From NCBI GenBank assembly GCA_027214255.1, contig JAPWHL010000011.1, forward strand, positions 1 through 64,000: a DNA stretch of 64,000 nt, read 5' to 3'. Below, one piece after another: positions 27,324-37,198 of this stretch; the stretch's first letter is position 1; the number at the start of each line of letters is the position of its first letter. Source of the stretch: Roseovarius aestuarii. Its GTDB lineage: Bacteria; Pseudomonadota; Alphaproteobacteria; Rhodobacterales; Rhodobacteraceae. Below the pieces are notes generated by a model that had not been told where the DNA came from, ran no database searches, and saw only the letters and a program-made list of their open reading frames with translations. Made by a program: the position numbers and the translations under genes.

Positions 27324-28415
27324 ATGGGGGCCTATATCCTGCGGCGTTGTTTGCTGATCATCCCCACTTTGCTGGGGATTATGATCATCAATTTCGCGCT
27401 GGTTCAGTTTGTTCCCGGTGGCCCCGTCGAGCAGGCAATCGCCAACTTGCAAGGGCAGGGTGACGTGTTCGAGGGGTTCTCGGGCGGGGGCAATGACGCG
27501 GGCGGCGGAATGAGCGCACAAACCGGCAACGACCGCTATGTAGGTGCACGCGGGTTGCCGCCAGAAATGATTGCCGAGTTGGAGCGCCAGTTCGGTTTGG
27601 ACAAACCGCCTTTGGAGCGGTTCGTCAATATGATGTGGAACTACATGCGCTTTGATTTCGGCGAAAGTTACTTCCGCAAAATCAATGTTCTGGATCTGGT
27701 TCTGGAAAAGATGCCGGTGTCGATCTCGCTGGGGCTATGGTCGACGCTGATTGCTTATCTCATTTCGATTCCGCTGGGCGTTCGCAAGGCGGTGCGTGAC
27801 GGAAGCGCCTTTGACACTTGGACCAGCGCCATCATTATTGTGGCTTATGCTATCCCGGCGTTTTTGTTTGCGATCATGTTGTTGGTTCTGTTCGCGGGGG
27901 GCAGTTACTGGAAGGTTTTTCCGTTGCGCGGGCTAACTTCGGACGGGTTTGAGGACCTGAGCTTGATCGGCAAGGCGCTGGACTATGCCTGGCACATTGC
28001 GCTGCCCGTGCTGGCCAGTACGATTGCAGCCTTTGCCACACTGACGCTGCTGACCAAGAACAGCTTTTTGGATGAGATTAAGAAGCAATATGTCATGACA
28101 GCCCGTGCCAAGGGCCTCAGCGAGAAACAGGTGCTGTATGGGCATGTGTTTCGCAACGCGATGTTGATCGTGATTGCCGGTTTTCCGGCGGTGTTCATCG
28201 GCGTGTTCTTTGGTGGATCTGTGTTGATTGAGACGATATTTTCGCTGGACGGGCTGGGCCGGTTGGGATTTGAAGCCGCGGTCGGTCGGGATTATCCGGT
28301 GATGTTTGGCACATTGTTCCTGTTCGGGTTGATCGGGTTGGTGGTGAATATTTTCAGCGATTTGATGTATGTTTTGGTCGACCCGCGCATCGACTTTGAA
28401 AAGCGGGAGGGCTGA
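27324..28415 (+). CDS. yejB: Peptide ABC transporter permease YejB
   Basis: The 363-residue inner-membrane permease has an N-terminal helix ([19 protein letters not shown]) and then a loop region. Five further helices carry the binding-protein-dependent transport motif ([21 protein letters not shown], about residue 270), the cytoplasmic loop that docks on the ATPase. AAGGAG lies 8 bases before ATG 27324; the frame extends upstream without support. It follows yejA after 102 bases. Confidence 0.93.
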   Translation: MGAYILRRCLLIIPTLLGIMIINFALVQFVPGGPVEQAIANLQGQGDVFEGFSGGGNDAGGGMSAQTGNDRYVGARGLPPEMIAELERQFGLDKPPLERFVNMMWNYMRFDFGESYFRKINVLDLVLEKMPVSISLGLWSTLIAYLISIPLGVRKAVRDGSAFDTWTSAIIIVAYAIPAFLFAIMLLVLFAGGSYWKVFPLRGLTSDGFEDLSLIGKALDYAWHIALPVLASTIAAFATLTLLTKNSFLDEIKKQYVMTARAKGLSEKQVLYGHVFRNAMLIVIAGFPAVFIGVFFGGSVLIETIFSLDGLGRLGFEAAVGRDYPVMFGTLFLFGLIGLVVNIFSDLMYVLVDPRIDFEKREG

Positions 28416-28464
28416 GGGGATGCATGCATCTGATTTGCCCGTGCACCTGCGGGTAGGCGCGGAT

Positions 28465-28514
28465 GGGGGCCAGCCCCCAGCAATGAATTTGCAGGCAAAT
28501 TCATTGCTTCCCCC
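28465..28514 (+). repeat. Nested inverted repeats between yejB and yejE
   Basis: GGGGGCCAGCCCCC (28465-28478) forms one hairpin. Immediately after it AGCAATGAATTTG (28479-28491) pairs perfectly with CAAATTCATTGCT (28496-28508) around the loop CAGG. CCCCC at 28510-28514 can alternatively pair with the first G-run, giving two competing folds. It could tune expression of yejE-yejF relative to yejA-yejB, or be a REP-like element. Confidence 0.75.
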
Positions 28515-28540
28515 GGGATATTTTGGGCCAGAAGATGAAG
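28515..28540 (+). repeat. Short gene-end repeat element, divergent copy
   Basis: GGGATATTTTGGGCCAGAAG (then ATGAAG) resembles the elements at 18739 and 59138. It directly follows the nested hairpins, about 100 bases after the yejB stop. Confidence 0.4.
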
Positions 28541-28550
28541 GGGACGGCGC

Positions 28551-29663
28551 ATGAAAATGTCTGCGCTGAATCAACGCCGTTGGCGGAATTTCTGTCGAAA
28601 CCGGCGGGCTTATTGGTCTCTGATCCTGTTTTCTGTGGTGTTTACCATCACGCTGCTGGCCGAGTTCGTGGCCAATGATAAGCCGATCCTGCTGAGCTAT
28701 CGTGGCTCGCTCTACATGCCGATATTCAACTTTTATCCCGAAACGGAGTTTGGCGGTGATTTTGAAACCGAGGCGGTGTATCGCGACCCCGAGGTGCGTT
28801 GTCTGATTAGGTCAGGTGGTTTGGAAGAGTGTTTTGACGATCCTGATGGAATCCTAAGCGCTATCCAGGGAGGGTCTTTTGGTGATGGCGTTGAAGGGTT
28901 TCACCAAGGCTGGGCTTTGTGGCCAGTGATCCCTTACAGCTATGACACACCGGTGGATCGTCCCGGCGCGGCACCGCTGCCGCCCAACGGACAGAACTGG
29001 CTGGGCACGGATGACACCAAACGGGATGTGTTGGCACGCGTGATCTACGGGTTTCGGTTGTCGGTTTTGTTTACTTTGATCGTGACCGCGTTGGCATCCG
29101 TGATGGGCATCGCCGCGGGCGCGGTTCAGGGTTTTTTCGGGGGATTGACCGATCTGATTTTTCAACGCGTGATCGAAATCTGGGCAGCAACCCCGCAGCT
29201 TTATGTGATCATCATCCTGTTTTCGATCTTGCCGCGCAGTTTCTGGCTGTTGGTGTTCATCACGGTGTTGTTTGGCTGGATGGCACTGGTCGGCGTGGTG
29301 CGGGCAGAATTCCTGCGGGCGCGGAATCTGGAGTATGTGCGTGCGGCCAAGGCCCTGGGCGTTAGCAACGGGCGGATCATGTTCCGGCATATGCTGCCCA
29401 ATGCGATGGTGGCCACACTGACCATGCTGCCGTTTGTAATTACAGGCACGATCAGCCTGTTGGCAGGGTTGGACTTTCTGGGTTTCGGCCTGCCGTCGTC
29501 TTCGCCGTCGCTGGGAGAGCTGACCTTGCAGGCCAAGCAAAACCTGCAAGCACCGTGGCTGGCCTTTACCGCGTTTTTCGCCTTTGCGATCATGTTGTCG
29601 CTGTTGGTATTTATCTTTGAGGGGGTCCGCGATGCGTTTGACCCCAGAAAGACGTTTGAATGA
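28551..29663 (+). CDS. yejE: Peptide ABC transporter permease YejE
   Basis: The 370-residue permease has an N-terminal membrane helix (about residues 20-40), a large periplasmic loop, and a C-terminal block of helices. The permease docking motif is AAKALGVSNGRIMFRHMLPNA near residue 265. WLGTDDTKRDVLARVIYGFR is characteristic of the YejE/DppC type. It pairs with YejB to form the channel. Its stop overlaps the yejF start by 4 bases (ATGA), so translation is coupled. Confidence 0.93.
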   Translation: MKMSALNQRRWRNFCRNRRAYWSLILFSVVFTITLLAEFVANDKPILLSYRGSLYMPIFNFYPETEFGGDFETEAVYRDPEVRCLIRSGGLEECFDDPDGILSAIQGGSFGDGVEGFHQGWALWPVIPYSYDTPVDRPGAAPLPPNGQNWLGTDDTKRDVLARVIYGFRLSVLFTLIVTALASVMGIAAGAVQGFFGGLTDLIFQRVIEIWAATPQLYVIIILFSILPRSFWLLVFITVLFGWMALVGVVRAEFLRARNLEYVRAAKALGVSNGRIMFRHMLPNAMVATLTMLPFVITGTISLLAGLDFLGFGLPSSSPSLGELTLQAKQNLQAPWLAFTAFFAFAIMLSLLVFIFEGVRDAFDPRKTFE

Positions 29664-31249
29664 GCCTGCTTGAAGTGAAGGATCTGGCGATCAGTTTCCG
29701 CCAGGACGGTAAACGGCTGGCTTGTGTGCACGGGGTCAGTTTTACCGTGGATCGGGGAGAGACCGTTGCCTTGGTCGGCGAGAGCGGGTCGGGCAAGTCG
29801 ATCACGGCGTTAAGTACCGTGTGCCTTTTGGGCAGTTCGGCGGATGTCACCGGCAGCGTGCTTTATGATGGTCAAGAAATGATCGGCGCGGATGAGCGGC
29901 GGTTGCGACAGGTACGTGGCAACGATATCAGCTTTATCTTTCAGGAGCCGATGACCTCGCTGAACCCGCTTCATACGCTGGAAAAACAATTGGCGGAAAG
30001 TCTGGCGCTGCATCAGGGGCTGAGCGGGGACCCCGCACGCGATCGAATTCTGGAACTTCTGACGCGGGTCGGTATCCGAGACCCGCAATCGCGGCTGGGG
30101 GCCTATCCACATCAGTTGAGCGGTGGACAACGCCAGCGGGTGATGATCGCCATGGCATTGGCAAACAAGCCTGACATCCTGATCGCGGACGAGCCGACAA
30201 CCGCGCTGGATGTGACCATTCAGGCGCAGATTTTGGAACTGTTGGCTGAGTTGAAGCGCGAAGAAAACATGGGTTTGTTGTTCATTACCCATGATCTGGG
30301 GATCGTTCGGCGGATCGCGGATAAGGTCTGCGTGATGAAGGATGGCATGATCGTCGAGGCCGGGCCGACGGCGGACGTATTTGCCGCGCCACAGCATGCA
30401 TATACTCGCAAGCTGTTGAATGCTGCCGCCAGTGGCCGTCCTGCGCCCGTGCCCGATAAGGCGCCGGTCGTGGTGGAGACAGATAGTCTTCGGGTGTGGT
30501 TTCCGATCCAGCAGGGCTTCTTGAAAAAGACGGTTGGACATGTGAAGGCGGTCAATGACGCCTCTATCAGCGTGCGCGCGGGTGAAACGCTGGGCATTGT
30601 CGGTGAGTCGGGATCGGGCAAAACCACGCTGGCGCTGGCAATCATGCGGTTGATCCCGTCCGAGGGCGCGATCCGGTTTAACGGCGAAGACGTGCGCAGC
30701 TGGTCCACACGCGCCTTGCGCCGTCACCGTGCCGATATGCAGATTGTGTTTCAGGATCCTTTCGGAAGCCTGAGCCCGCGCATGACCTGCGCCCAGATTG
30801 TTGCAGAGGGATTGGGGGTGCACGGTATCCCTGAAGGGAAGTCGGTGCGCGATCTGGTGGCGGAAGTGTTGGCCGAGGTCGAATTGCCCGTCGATGCGAT
30901 GGACCGCTATCCGCACGAATTTTCCGGCGGCCAACGCCAGCGCATCGCGATTGCACGCGCTATGATCTTGCGCCCCAAGCTGGTGGTTCTGGATGAGCCG
31001 ACCAGTGCGCTGGATATGACAGTGCAGGTGCAGATCGTAGAGCTTCTGCGACGCTTACAGGTGAAATATGGGCTGGCCTATCTGTTTATCAGCCACGATT
31101 TGAACGTGGTGCGCGCCATGAGCCACAAGATCATGGTGATGAAACAGGGCGACGTGATCGAGGCTGGCTTGGCCGAGGATCTGTTTGAACGGCCCCAGAC
31201 CGAATATGGGCAAACCTTGCTACGTGCGGCATTGGATCCGGCAGGATAA
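29660..31249 (+). CDS. yejF: Peptide ABC transporter ATP-binding protein YejF, two ATPase domains
   Basis: The 529-residue protein carries two complete ATPase domains. Domain 1 has Walker A GESGSGKS (about 38-45), signature LSGGQRQRV and Walker B ILIADEPT. Domain 2 has GESGSGKTT (about 315), [13 protein letters not shown] and LVVLDEPT. Each half has the C-terminal extension usual in peptide importers. It powers uptake by YejABE and is the last gene of the operon, ending 21 bases before the convergent hemN stop. Confidence 0.95.
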   Translation: MSLLEVKDLAISFRQDGKRLACVHGVSFTVDRGETVALVGESGSGKSITALSTVCLLGSSADVTGSVLYDGQEMIGADERRLRQVRGNDISFIFQEPMTSLNPLHTLEKQLAESLALHQGLSGDPARDRILELLTRVGIRDPQSRLGAYPHQLSGGQRQRVMIAMALANKPDILIADEPTTALDVTIQAQILELLAELKREENMGLLFITHDLGIVRRIADKVCVMKDGMIVEAGPTADVFAAPQHAYTRKLLNAAASGRPAPVPDKAPVVVETDSLRVWFPIQQGFLKKTVGHVKAVNDASISVRAGETLGIVGESGSGKTTLALAIMRLIPSEGAIRFNGEDVRSWSTRALRRHRADMQIVFQDPFGSLSPRMTCAQIVAEGLGVHGIPEGKSVRDLVAEVLAEVELPVDAMDRYPHEFSGGQRQRIAIARAMILRPKLVVLDEPTSALDMTVQVQIVELLRRLQVKYGLAYLFISHDLNVVRAMSHKIMVMKQGDVIEAGLAEDLFERPQTEYGQTLLRAALDPAG

Positions 31250-31270
31250 GTCGCCTGTCGGGGTGACACG

Positions 31271-32626
31271 TTAAATTGCCGAGCTGTGACCCTGTTTACT
31301 GACTTCATAGGTGTCCAGATGACGCGCGATCATGCGCGTCAGAGGGCGGACGTCTGGCGGGATGTGCAACCCCAAGGGCGAGATAGTAAGCAGGCCTGAA
31401 AACTGCGCGGCCATGCCTTGTAAAATGGCATTGACGGTGTCGTGAGAGACGTCAAAAGCTTGCGCTATGTTCTGCGTTTTGATTTCAAAGTTGCACATCA
31501 AGGCCTCGATCATGCGGCCGCGCATCCGGTCTTCGGGGCTAAATACATGGCCGCGCGAGGTGGAAAACCGCCCCTCGCGAATGTGGCTGGTATGTGCGCC
31601 GGTGGCGGGGGCGTTTTGGGCATAACCTTGGGGGAAACGCGATATGGATGAGGCCCCGACACCGATCAAAACCTCGGCAGTGTCGTCAGTATAACCCTGA
31701 AAGTTCCGGCGCAGCGTGCCGTTTTTCCGGGCGCGTGCCAGCCCGTCATCGGGGCGTGCAAAATGATCAATCCCGATGTCGTCATAACCGTCCCACAGGA
31801 ACAGACGTTGTGCCGTCTCAAACAGGTCCAACCGTTGCTGAGGGGTAGGAAGCGCATCCGTCGGGATCAGCTGTTGGCGTTTGGCCATCCACGGCACATG
31901 CGCATAGCCATAAAGCGCAACACGATCGGGATTAAGCGACAGCAACTTTTGCACGCTTGTGGTGATCCGTTCTTTGGTTTGATGGGGCAGGCCGAACAGG
32001 ATATCGGCGTTCAGGCTGGCAATGCCGCGGGTGCGGATTTCGGTGATGGCATCACGGGTCACATCAAAGCTTTGAATGCGGCCAATACATTTTTGGATCT
32101 CGTCGTCAAAATCCTGAACGCCGATGGAGGCCCGTGTCATACCTGCTGCAACCAAGGCATCCAGGCGCGCGTTGTCGATCTCATTGGGATCGATTTCGAC
32201 CGAGAACTCGGTGTCTTCGGCAAAGGGGGCGATGTCGCGGATCGCCCCGGCCAGTTCAGTAATCATTGAGGGGCTGAGGAGGGTCGGTGTGCCTCCTCCC
32301 CAATGCAGGCGAGACAGCTGCACATCTTGGGGAAGGTGGCGTGCCAGCATGGCCAATTCGGCCTTGAGGGTCTTTAGATAGGTCGCGACGGGCGCGTCGC
32401 TTTGTGTGCCTTGGGTGCGGCACGCGCAGAACCAGCACAGCCTGCGGCAGAACGGCACATGCACATAGAGTGAAACCTTGTCACCCGGCGCGATGGATTC
32501 GATCCAGCCTGTGAACGTTGAAGAATTCACGCCTCCAGCAAAGTGCAGGGCAGTGGGATAGCTGGTATATCGCGGCACTTTGGCCTCGAACAAGCCATGC
32601 ATGTCTAGTTGTGCTTTGCTCATCAT
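31271..32626 (-). CDS. hemN: Oxygen-independent coproporphyrinogen III oxidase
   Basis: The 451-residue radical-SAM enzyme decarboxylates coproporphyrinogen III to protoporphyrinogen IX without oxygen, the haem step needed under low oxygen. The [4Fe-4S] motif CRRLCWFC is near residues 58-65, preceded by LYVHVPFC. GGGTPTLL and the C-terminal HemN domain (RGRMIEALMCNFEI) are present, and the length is normal. The start may be ATG 32626 or the next codon. A perfect FNR box lies 36-49 bases upstream, shared with fnrL. Confidence 0.95.
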   Translation of the reverse strand: MMSKAQLDMHGLFEAKVPRYTSYPTALHFAGGVNSSTFTGWIESIAPGDKVSLYVHVPFCRRLCWFCACRTQGTQSDAPVATYLKTLKAELAMLARHLPQDVQLSRLHWGGGTPTLLSPSMITELAGAIRDIAPFAEDTEFSVEIDPNEIDNARLDALVAAGMTRASIGVQDFDDEIQKCIGRIQSFDVTRDAITEIRTRGIASLNADILFGLPHQTKERITTSVQKLLSLNPDRVALYGYAHVPWMAKRQQLIPTDALPTPQQRLDLFETAQRLFLWDGYDDIGIDHFARPDDGLARARKNGTLRRNFQGYTDDTAEVLIGVGASSISRFPQGYAQNAPATGAHTSHIREGRFSTSRGHVFSPEDRMRGRMIEALMCNFEIKTQNIAQAFDVSHDTVNAILQGMAAQFSGLLTISPLGLHIPPDVRPLTRMIARHLDTYEVSKQGHSSAI

Positions 32627-32661
32627 AGGCCTAGTCTTAGGGGTAGTCTGAACGTCAAACT

Positions 32662-32675
32662 TTGATTCAGATCAA
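32662..32675. promoter_or_regulatory. FNR/FnrL box between hemN and fnrL
   Basis: TTGATTCAGATCAA is a perfect match to the FNR consensus TTGATN4ATCAA. It lies in the 67-base space between the divergent hemN and fnrL genes, so FnrL can control hemN and its own gene. Confidence 0.9.
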
Positions 32676-32693
32676 TGGGAAAGCGCACCACGA

Positions 32694-33440
32694 ATGTTGA
32701 GAAATTCCGCTGCAGAAATTCCTCATGATTGCGGGGAATGCCCGATACGCCACCGCGCCGTGTGTTCACGGTGCGAAGCGGATGAGTTGGAGCGTCTGGA
32801 CCAGATCAAATATTATCGCAGTTTTCAGGCTGGTCAGACGGTGATCTGGGCCGGGGATCGGACGGACTTTGTCGGTTCGGTCGTGACGGGCATCGCGACG
32901 TTGACCCAAACCATGGAAGATGGACGCACACAGATGGTGGGCTTGTTGCTGCCCAGCGATTTCGTGGGGCGCCCCGGGCGCGCGTCAGCGGCTTATGATG
33001 TGGTGGCGACCAGCGATCTGGTGATGTGTTGTTTCCGCAAAAAACCGTTCGAGGACATGATGGCGGCCACGCCCAGCATTGCCCAGCGGCTGCTGGAAAT
33101 GACCTTGGACGAGCTGGATGCCGCTCGTGAATGGATGTTGGTTCTGGGCCGCAAGACGGCGCGCGAAAAGATCGCATCGCTGTTGTCGATTATTGGACGG
33201 CGCAATGCGTCGATGAACGGGCAGGAAAATACAAGGGAACGGGTTTTTGATCTGCCCCTGACGCGCGAGGCAATGGCGGATTATCTGGGGCTAACGCTTG
33301 AGACGGTCAGCCGTCAGATTTCCGCGCTGAAGCGGGATGGTGTGATCGTTCTAGAAGGCAAGCGCCACGTAATTGTGCCCGACTTTGACCGTTTACTGAT
33401 CGAGGCCGGTGATGATTGCGACGGTGGTTTACTGACCTGA
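32694..33440 (+). CDS. fnrL: Crp/Fnr-family oxygen-sensing regulator FnrL
   Basis: The 248-residue protein has N-terminal cysteines (Cys13, Cys16, Cys24, Cys27, around CPIRHRAVC) plus a later Cys pair near 115. These are suited to an oxygen-labile [4Fe-4S] cluster of the FnrL type. A cyclic-nucleotide-like sensor domain and a dimer helix follow, then a helix-turn-helix containing LTLETVSRQISALK, with the Glu and Ser-Arg that read TTGAT half-sites. It activates microaerobic genes; boxes near hemN, ccoN and ccoG are its probable targets here. Confidence 0.95.
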   Translation: MLRNSAAEIPHDCGECPIRHRAVCSRCEADELERLDQIKYYRSFQAGQTVIWAGDRTDFVGSVVTGIATLTQTMEDGRTQMVGLLLPSDFVGRPGRASAAYDVVATSDLVMCCFRKKPFEDMMAATPSIAQRLLEMTLDELDAAREWMLVLGRKTAREKIASLLSIIGRRNASMNGQENTRERVFDLPLTREAMADYLGLTLETVSRQISALKRDGVIVLEGKRHVIVPDFDRLLIEAGDDCDGGLLT

Positions 33441-33579
33441 GGGCAGAAGGCCGGAGGTTGGGTATACCGACCCGGAAGGGCGCAGGTTTCGTTGCAGTGA
33501 GTATTTGTGCCCCCACCGGGCGTCGGGCAGGGGCACAGGGCGGATGTTTCGTTCGCGTGCATGAATGTCGTGACGTGCC

Positions 33580-34419
33580 TTAATGTGCCATGAAGACGGG
33601 AAGGGCCGCATGCTCTAGCAGATCACGGGTGGCACCACCGAACACGGCCTCGCGGAACCGCGAATGGCCATAGGCGCCCGTGACCATCATATCGGCTTGG
33701 ATGTCGACCGCATGACGTGACAATACATCCGAGACGCGCGGCAAGGTCCGCGCCAGCACGTCGATTTCGACACGCACTCCATGGCGCGCCAAAAACTGCG
33801 AGATGAGCCCACCGGGATCGGACCGATTGGGGCCATGGGTTGGCGGATCGATCACGACCACATGCACCTTTTGCGCAGCCCGTAACAGCGGCAGGGCGGC
33901 GCGTACGGCGCTCATGGCTTCGGCGCTTTCGTTCCAACCGATCATGATCTTGTTGGCCGGGGTGGACATGTCGGCACCATCCGGCAACGTCAACACAGGA
34001 ACCTGAGCATTGAACAGGCAGCCCTCGGTCGTGACCTCAAGTTCGCTTCCACGGTCTGCGCCATAGGGTTGGGCCAACACCGCCAAATCCGAGAACCTCG
34101 CCCGCGCGCCGATGCTGCGTGTCAGGTCGATCATCTGCCCGATCTGGGCGTCGCAGGACCATTGCGCATCCGCGTTTCGCAGTATCTTGCGCGCGGCGGC
34201 CTCAATCGAGGTGGCCTCTTGTTTGGCCCGATCCAAAGATTGCTCAAGCACAAGGGCGGTTGCGCCGGAGAAGTAATAGCTTGTTTGGCTGCGATCAACG
34301 CCAAGACACAGCACATCCAGATGGGCGTCATGCGCGCGCGCCATGACAATAGCCGCATTTAACGTCGGGGCGACCAATTTTTCGTCGGTCAGAACGGTGA
34401 TCAGAGATTTGTACGTCAT
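33580..34419 (-). CDS. Universal stress protein with two Usp domains
   Basis: The 279-residue protein begins MTYKSLITVLTDE. The C-terminal domain has the family's nucleotide-binding pattern (MVTGAYGHSRFREAVFGGATRDLL); the N-terminal half is a more degenerate Usp fold. GGAGG lies 5 bases before ATG 34419. A longer open frame runs to 35166 antisense to ccoN but lacks signals and is discarded. The gene diverges from ccoN around two FNR boxes, so it is probably induced at low oxygen, as for many Usp genes beside cbb3 operons. Confidence 0.9.
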   Translation of the reverse strand: MTYKSLITVLTDEKLVAPTLNAAIVMARAHDAHLDVLCLGVDRSQTSYYFSGATALVLEQSLDRAKQEATSIEAAARKILRNADAQWSCDAQIGQMIDLTRSIGARARFSDLAVLAQPYGADRGSELEVTTEGCLFNAQVPVLTLPDGADMSTPANKIMIGWNESAEAMSAVRAALPLLRAAQKVHVVVIDPPTHGPNRSDPGGLISQFLARHGVRVEIDVLARTLPRVSDVLSRHAVDIQADMMVTGAYGHSRFREAVFGGATRDLLEHAALPVFMAH

Positions 34420-34498
34420 TGTGCCCTCCAGTGAGAGTTGGGAAATCCCGGAATGAGCCGGGCTTGATGCAATATACAAAGCGGAATCGAGAGCGGCC

Positions 34499-34512
34499 TT
34501 GATGCCGATCAA
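34499..34512. promoter_or_regulatory. FNR/FnrL box 1 in the usp-ccoN intergenic region
   Basis: TTGATGCCGATCAA matches TTGATN4ATCAA exactly. It lies 80 bases from the usp start and 127 from ccoN. Confidence 0.85.
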
Positions 34513-34530
34513 GAAATCAGCGGCCAATTG

Positions 34531-34544
34531 TTGATGCAGATCAA
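34531..34544. promoter_or_regulatory. FNR/FnrL box 2 in the usp-ccoN intergenic region
   Basis: TTGATGCAGATCAA is a second exact match, centred 32 bp (about three helical turns) from box 1 and 95 bases before ccoN. Confidence 0.88.
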
Positions 34545-34638
34545 GGCTGAGTGCTGCGCGAGTTGCGATACCCAGCACGTCTATACGCGCCAGCGCGAGC
34601 ATTCGATTCGTGCGCCAAGATGACGAGGGAACGGAAAC

Positions 34639-36243
34639 ATGACGAACTACATCAAGCTGGTAGTGCTTGGGTTGATTGCGTTTTTTGCGCTGATTGCAGC
34701 CAACTACGCGCGCGATCTGGCCTATCTGGCCAACGCTTTGACGGTTGCTGCGGTGGCTGCGGGAACTTTCCTGTGGGTGCTGCGCAATACGGATGAACCT
34801 GTATCGACAACGGACCTTTCGGGGCAATACATGGATGGGGTGATCCGCTTTGGCGTGGTTGCGACCGCATTCTGGGGGGTCGTGGGCTTTTTGGTTGGCA
34901 CGTTCATTGCCTTTCAGCTGGCCTTTCCGGGGCTGAACTTTGAATGGGCCGAAGGATATGCCAACTTTGGCCGCCTGCGCCCGTTGCACACATCGGCCGT
35001 GATTTTTGCCTTTGGCGGTAACGCGCTGATCTGCACGTCGTTTTACGTCGTACAGCGCACCAGCGCCGCGCGGCTGTGGGGGGGAAATCTGGCATGGTTC
35101 GTTTTCTGGGGCTATCAGCTGTTCATCGTCTTGGCCGCGACCGGGTATCTTTTGGGTGCGACGCAATCCAAGGAATATGCCGAACCTGAATGGTATACCG
35201 ACCTATGGTTGACGGTCGTCTGGCTGGCCTATCTGGCGGTGTTTGTCGGAACATTGGTCAAGCGCAAAGAGCCGCATATCTACGTCGCAAACTGGTTTTT
35301 CCTGTCCTTCATCATCACCGTTGCGATGCTGCATGTGGTCAACAACCTGTCGATCCCGGTCAGCATTTTCGGATCGAAATCTGTTCAGGTGTTCTCGGGT
35401 GTGCAAGACGCGATGACGCAGTGGTGGTACGGCCATAACGCAGTTGGATTCTTCCTGACGGCGGGCTTCCTTGGGATGATGTATTATTTTGTGCCCAAAC
35501 AGGCCGAACGCCCTGTTTTCAGCTATAAACTGTCGATCATCCACTTTTGGGCGCTGATCTTTCTCTATATCTGGGCGGGTCCGCACCATTTGCATTACAC
35601 GGCGCTGCCAGACTGGGCCGGCACTTTGGGTATGGTGTTCTCGATCGTGCTGTGGATGCCCAGCTGGGGTGGCATGATCAACGGTTTGATGACGCTGTCT
35701 GGCGCCTGGGACAAGCTGCGCACCGATCCGATCATCCGGATGATGGTGATCAGCCTCGGCTTTTATGGCATGTCCACATTTGAAGGTCCGATGATGTCGA
35801 TCCGCGCGGTCAACTCGCTGTCGCACTATACGGATTGGACGATTGGTCACGTGCATTCCGGCGCGTTGGGCTGGAACGGGATGATCACCTTTGGCGCGCT
35901 GTACTTTCTTGTGCCGAAATTGTGGGCCCGTGAGAGCCTGTATTCCTTGCGTCTGGTCAGTTGGCACTTCTGGCTCGCGACTATTGGCATCATCCTTTAT
36001 GCGGCGTCCATGTGGGTGACCGGTATCATGGAGGGCCTGATGTGGCGCGAAGTGGATGCCAACGGCTTCCTCGTGAACAGCTTTGCTGACACAGTCGGCG
36101 CAAAGTTCCCAATGTATGTTGTGCGGGCTTTGGGTGGGGTGCTGTTCCTCAGCGGCGGCATGATCATGTGCTACAACCTATACATGACGGTCAGACGGAG
36201 CCCGGCTGTGACAGCCGATAACTCTGCTGTTCCGGCTGAATGA
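34639..36243 (+). CDS. ccoN: cbb3-type cytochrome c oxidase subunit I
   Basis: The 534-residue catalytic subunit reduces oxygen to water with high affinity. It has about a dozen membrane helices. Histidine-bearing segments likely to bind haems and CuB include [16 protein letters not shown] (about 112), [15 protein letters not shown] (about 262), [12 protein letters not shown] (about 315) and [11 protein letters not shown] (about 408). The protein is longer than many CcoN proteins by an N-terminal stretch with two extra helices (residues 1-60). It begins the ccoNOQP operon, with two FNR boxes upstream. Confidence 0.97.
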   Translation: MTNYIKLVVLGLIAFFALIAANYARDLAYLANALTVAAVAAGTFLWVLRNTDEPVSTTDLSGQYMDGVIRFGVVATAFWGVVGFLVGTFIAFQLAFPGLNFEWAEGYANFGRLRPLHTSAVIFAFGGNALICTSFYVVQRTSAARLWGGNLAWFVFWGYQLFIVLAATGYLLGATQSKEYAEPEWYTDLWLTVVWLAYLAVFVGTLVKRKEPHIYVANWFFLSFIITVAMLHVVNNLSIPVSIFGSKSVQVFSGVQDAMTQWWYGHNAVGFFLTAGFLGMMYYFVPKQAERPVFSYKLSIIHFWALIFLYIWAGPHHLHYTALPDWAGTLGMVFSIVLWMPSWGGMINGLMTLSGAWDKLRTDPIIRMMVISLGFYGMSTFEGPMMSIRAVNSLSHYTDWTIGHVHSGALGWNGMITFGALYFLVPKLWARESLYSLRLVSWHFWLATIGIILYAASMWVTGIMEGLMWREVDANGFLVNSFADTVGAKFPMYVVRALGGVLFLSGGMIMCYNLYMTVRRSPAVTADNSAVPAE

Positions 36244-36257
36244 GAGGGGATTGACCG

Positions 36258-36983
36258 ATGGGAATCCTTCAAAAACACCAGATCCTCGAACGTAACGTAA
36301 CGCTTTTGGCCATCTTTGCCTTTCTTGTGGTGACGATCGGGGGCATCGTTCAGATCGCGCCATTGTTCTGGCTGGAAAACACCATCGAGGAAGTCGAGGG
36401 CATGCGTCCTTACTCTCCGTTGGAGTTGACGGGCCGCGACATCTATGTGCGCGAAGGGTGCTATACCTGCCATAGCCAGATGATCCGCCCCATGCGGGAC
36501 GAAGTTGAACGCTATGGTCACTACAGCCTTGCGGCAGAATCGCAGTATGATCACCCGTTTCAATGGGGCTCAAAGCGCACCGGGCCGGATCTGGCGCGGG
36601 TTGGCGGGCGCTATTCGGATGACTGGCATGTCGACCATTTGCGCAACCCGCAGTCGGTGGTGCCGGAATCGATTATGCCCAAGTACGGCTTTCTCGAAGA
36701 TCGCATGATCGACGGCGAGCATGTACAGGATCTGTTGAAAACGCACCGTATGGTGGGCGTGCCTTACACCGACGAGATGATCGAGAATGCGGCCGCTGAC
36801 TTTATGGTCCAGATCGACCCTTATGGTGATTATGACGCCATGGTGGAACGCTATCCGGGTGCGCAGGTGCGCAACTTTGACCGCGCACCGGGCGTGTCGG
36901 AAATGGACGCTTTGGTCGCCTATTTGCAAATGCTAGGTACGTTGGTTGATTTCTCAACCTTCACGCCCGTCGCCAGCCGCTAG
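36258..36983 (+). CDS. ccoO: cbb3-type cytochrome c oxidase subunit II
   Basis: The 241-residue membrane-anchored mono-haem cytochrome c has one N-terminal helix (about residues 15-38). It has a haem site [11 protein letters not shown] (about 70-74) and a likely Met ligand in the [12 protein letters not shown] region. It passes electrons from CcoP toward the CcoN active site. It follows ccoN by 14 bases. Confidence 0.97.
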   Translation: MGILQKHQILERNVTLLAIFAFLVVTIGGIVQIAPLFWLENTIEEVEGMRPYSPLELTGRDIYVREGCYTCHSQMIRPMRDEVERYGHYSLAAESQYDHPFQWGSKRTGPDLARVGGRYSDDWHVDHLRNPQSVVPESIMPKYGFLEDRMIDGEHVQDLLKTHRMVGVPYTDEMIENAAADFMVQIDPYGDYDAMVERYPGAQVRNFDRAPGVSEMDALVAYLQMLGTLVDFSTFTPVASR

Positions 36984-36998
36984 AGAGGGGTTTGACAC

Positions 36999-37193
36999 AT
37001 GGAAACCTATTCAATTTTGCGGCAGTTCGCGGATAGCTGGATGTTGCTGGTTTTGTTCGCCTTTTTTGTTGGCGTGATCCTGTGGGTGTTTCGCCCCGGT
37101 GGGACCAAGGCGTATGAAAATCCGGCGAGCATTCCCTTTCGGAACGAAAACAAGCCCGCGTCCAATCACGCGCATGACGAGAAGGAGGCGTGA
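36999..37193 (+). CDS. ccoQ: cbb3-type oxidase small subunit CcoQ
   Basis: The 64-residue protein has one membrane helix ([19 protein letters not shown]) and a charged C-terminal tail, the standard CcoQ/FixQ form, which stabilises the cbb3 complex. It lies 15 bases after ccoO and overlaps the 5' leader of ccoP. Confidence 0.93.
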   Translation: METYSILRQFADSWMLLVLFAFFVGVILWVFRPGGTKAYENPASIPFRNENKPASNHAHDEKEA

Positions 37194-37198
37194 GAGAA

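Noticed and set aside
34459-34482. Third FNR half-site (TTGATGCAATATAC) before ccoN
   Set aside because: Only the left half-site fits; the right half has no ATCAA match.
34420-35166. N-terminal extension of the universal stress protein frame
   Set aside because: It runs antisense to ccoN and through the FNR boxes, has no ribosome site, and a clear start with GGAGG exists at 34419.
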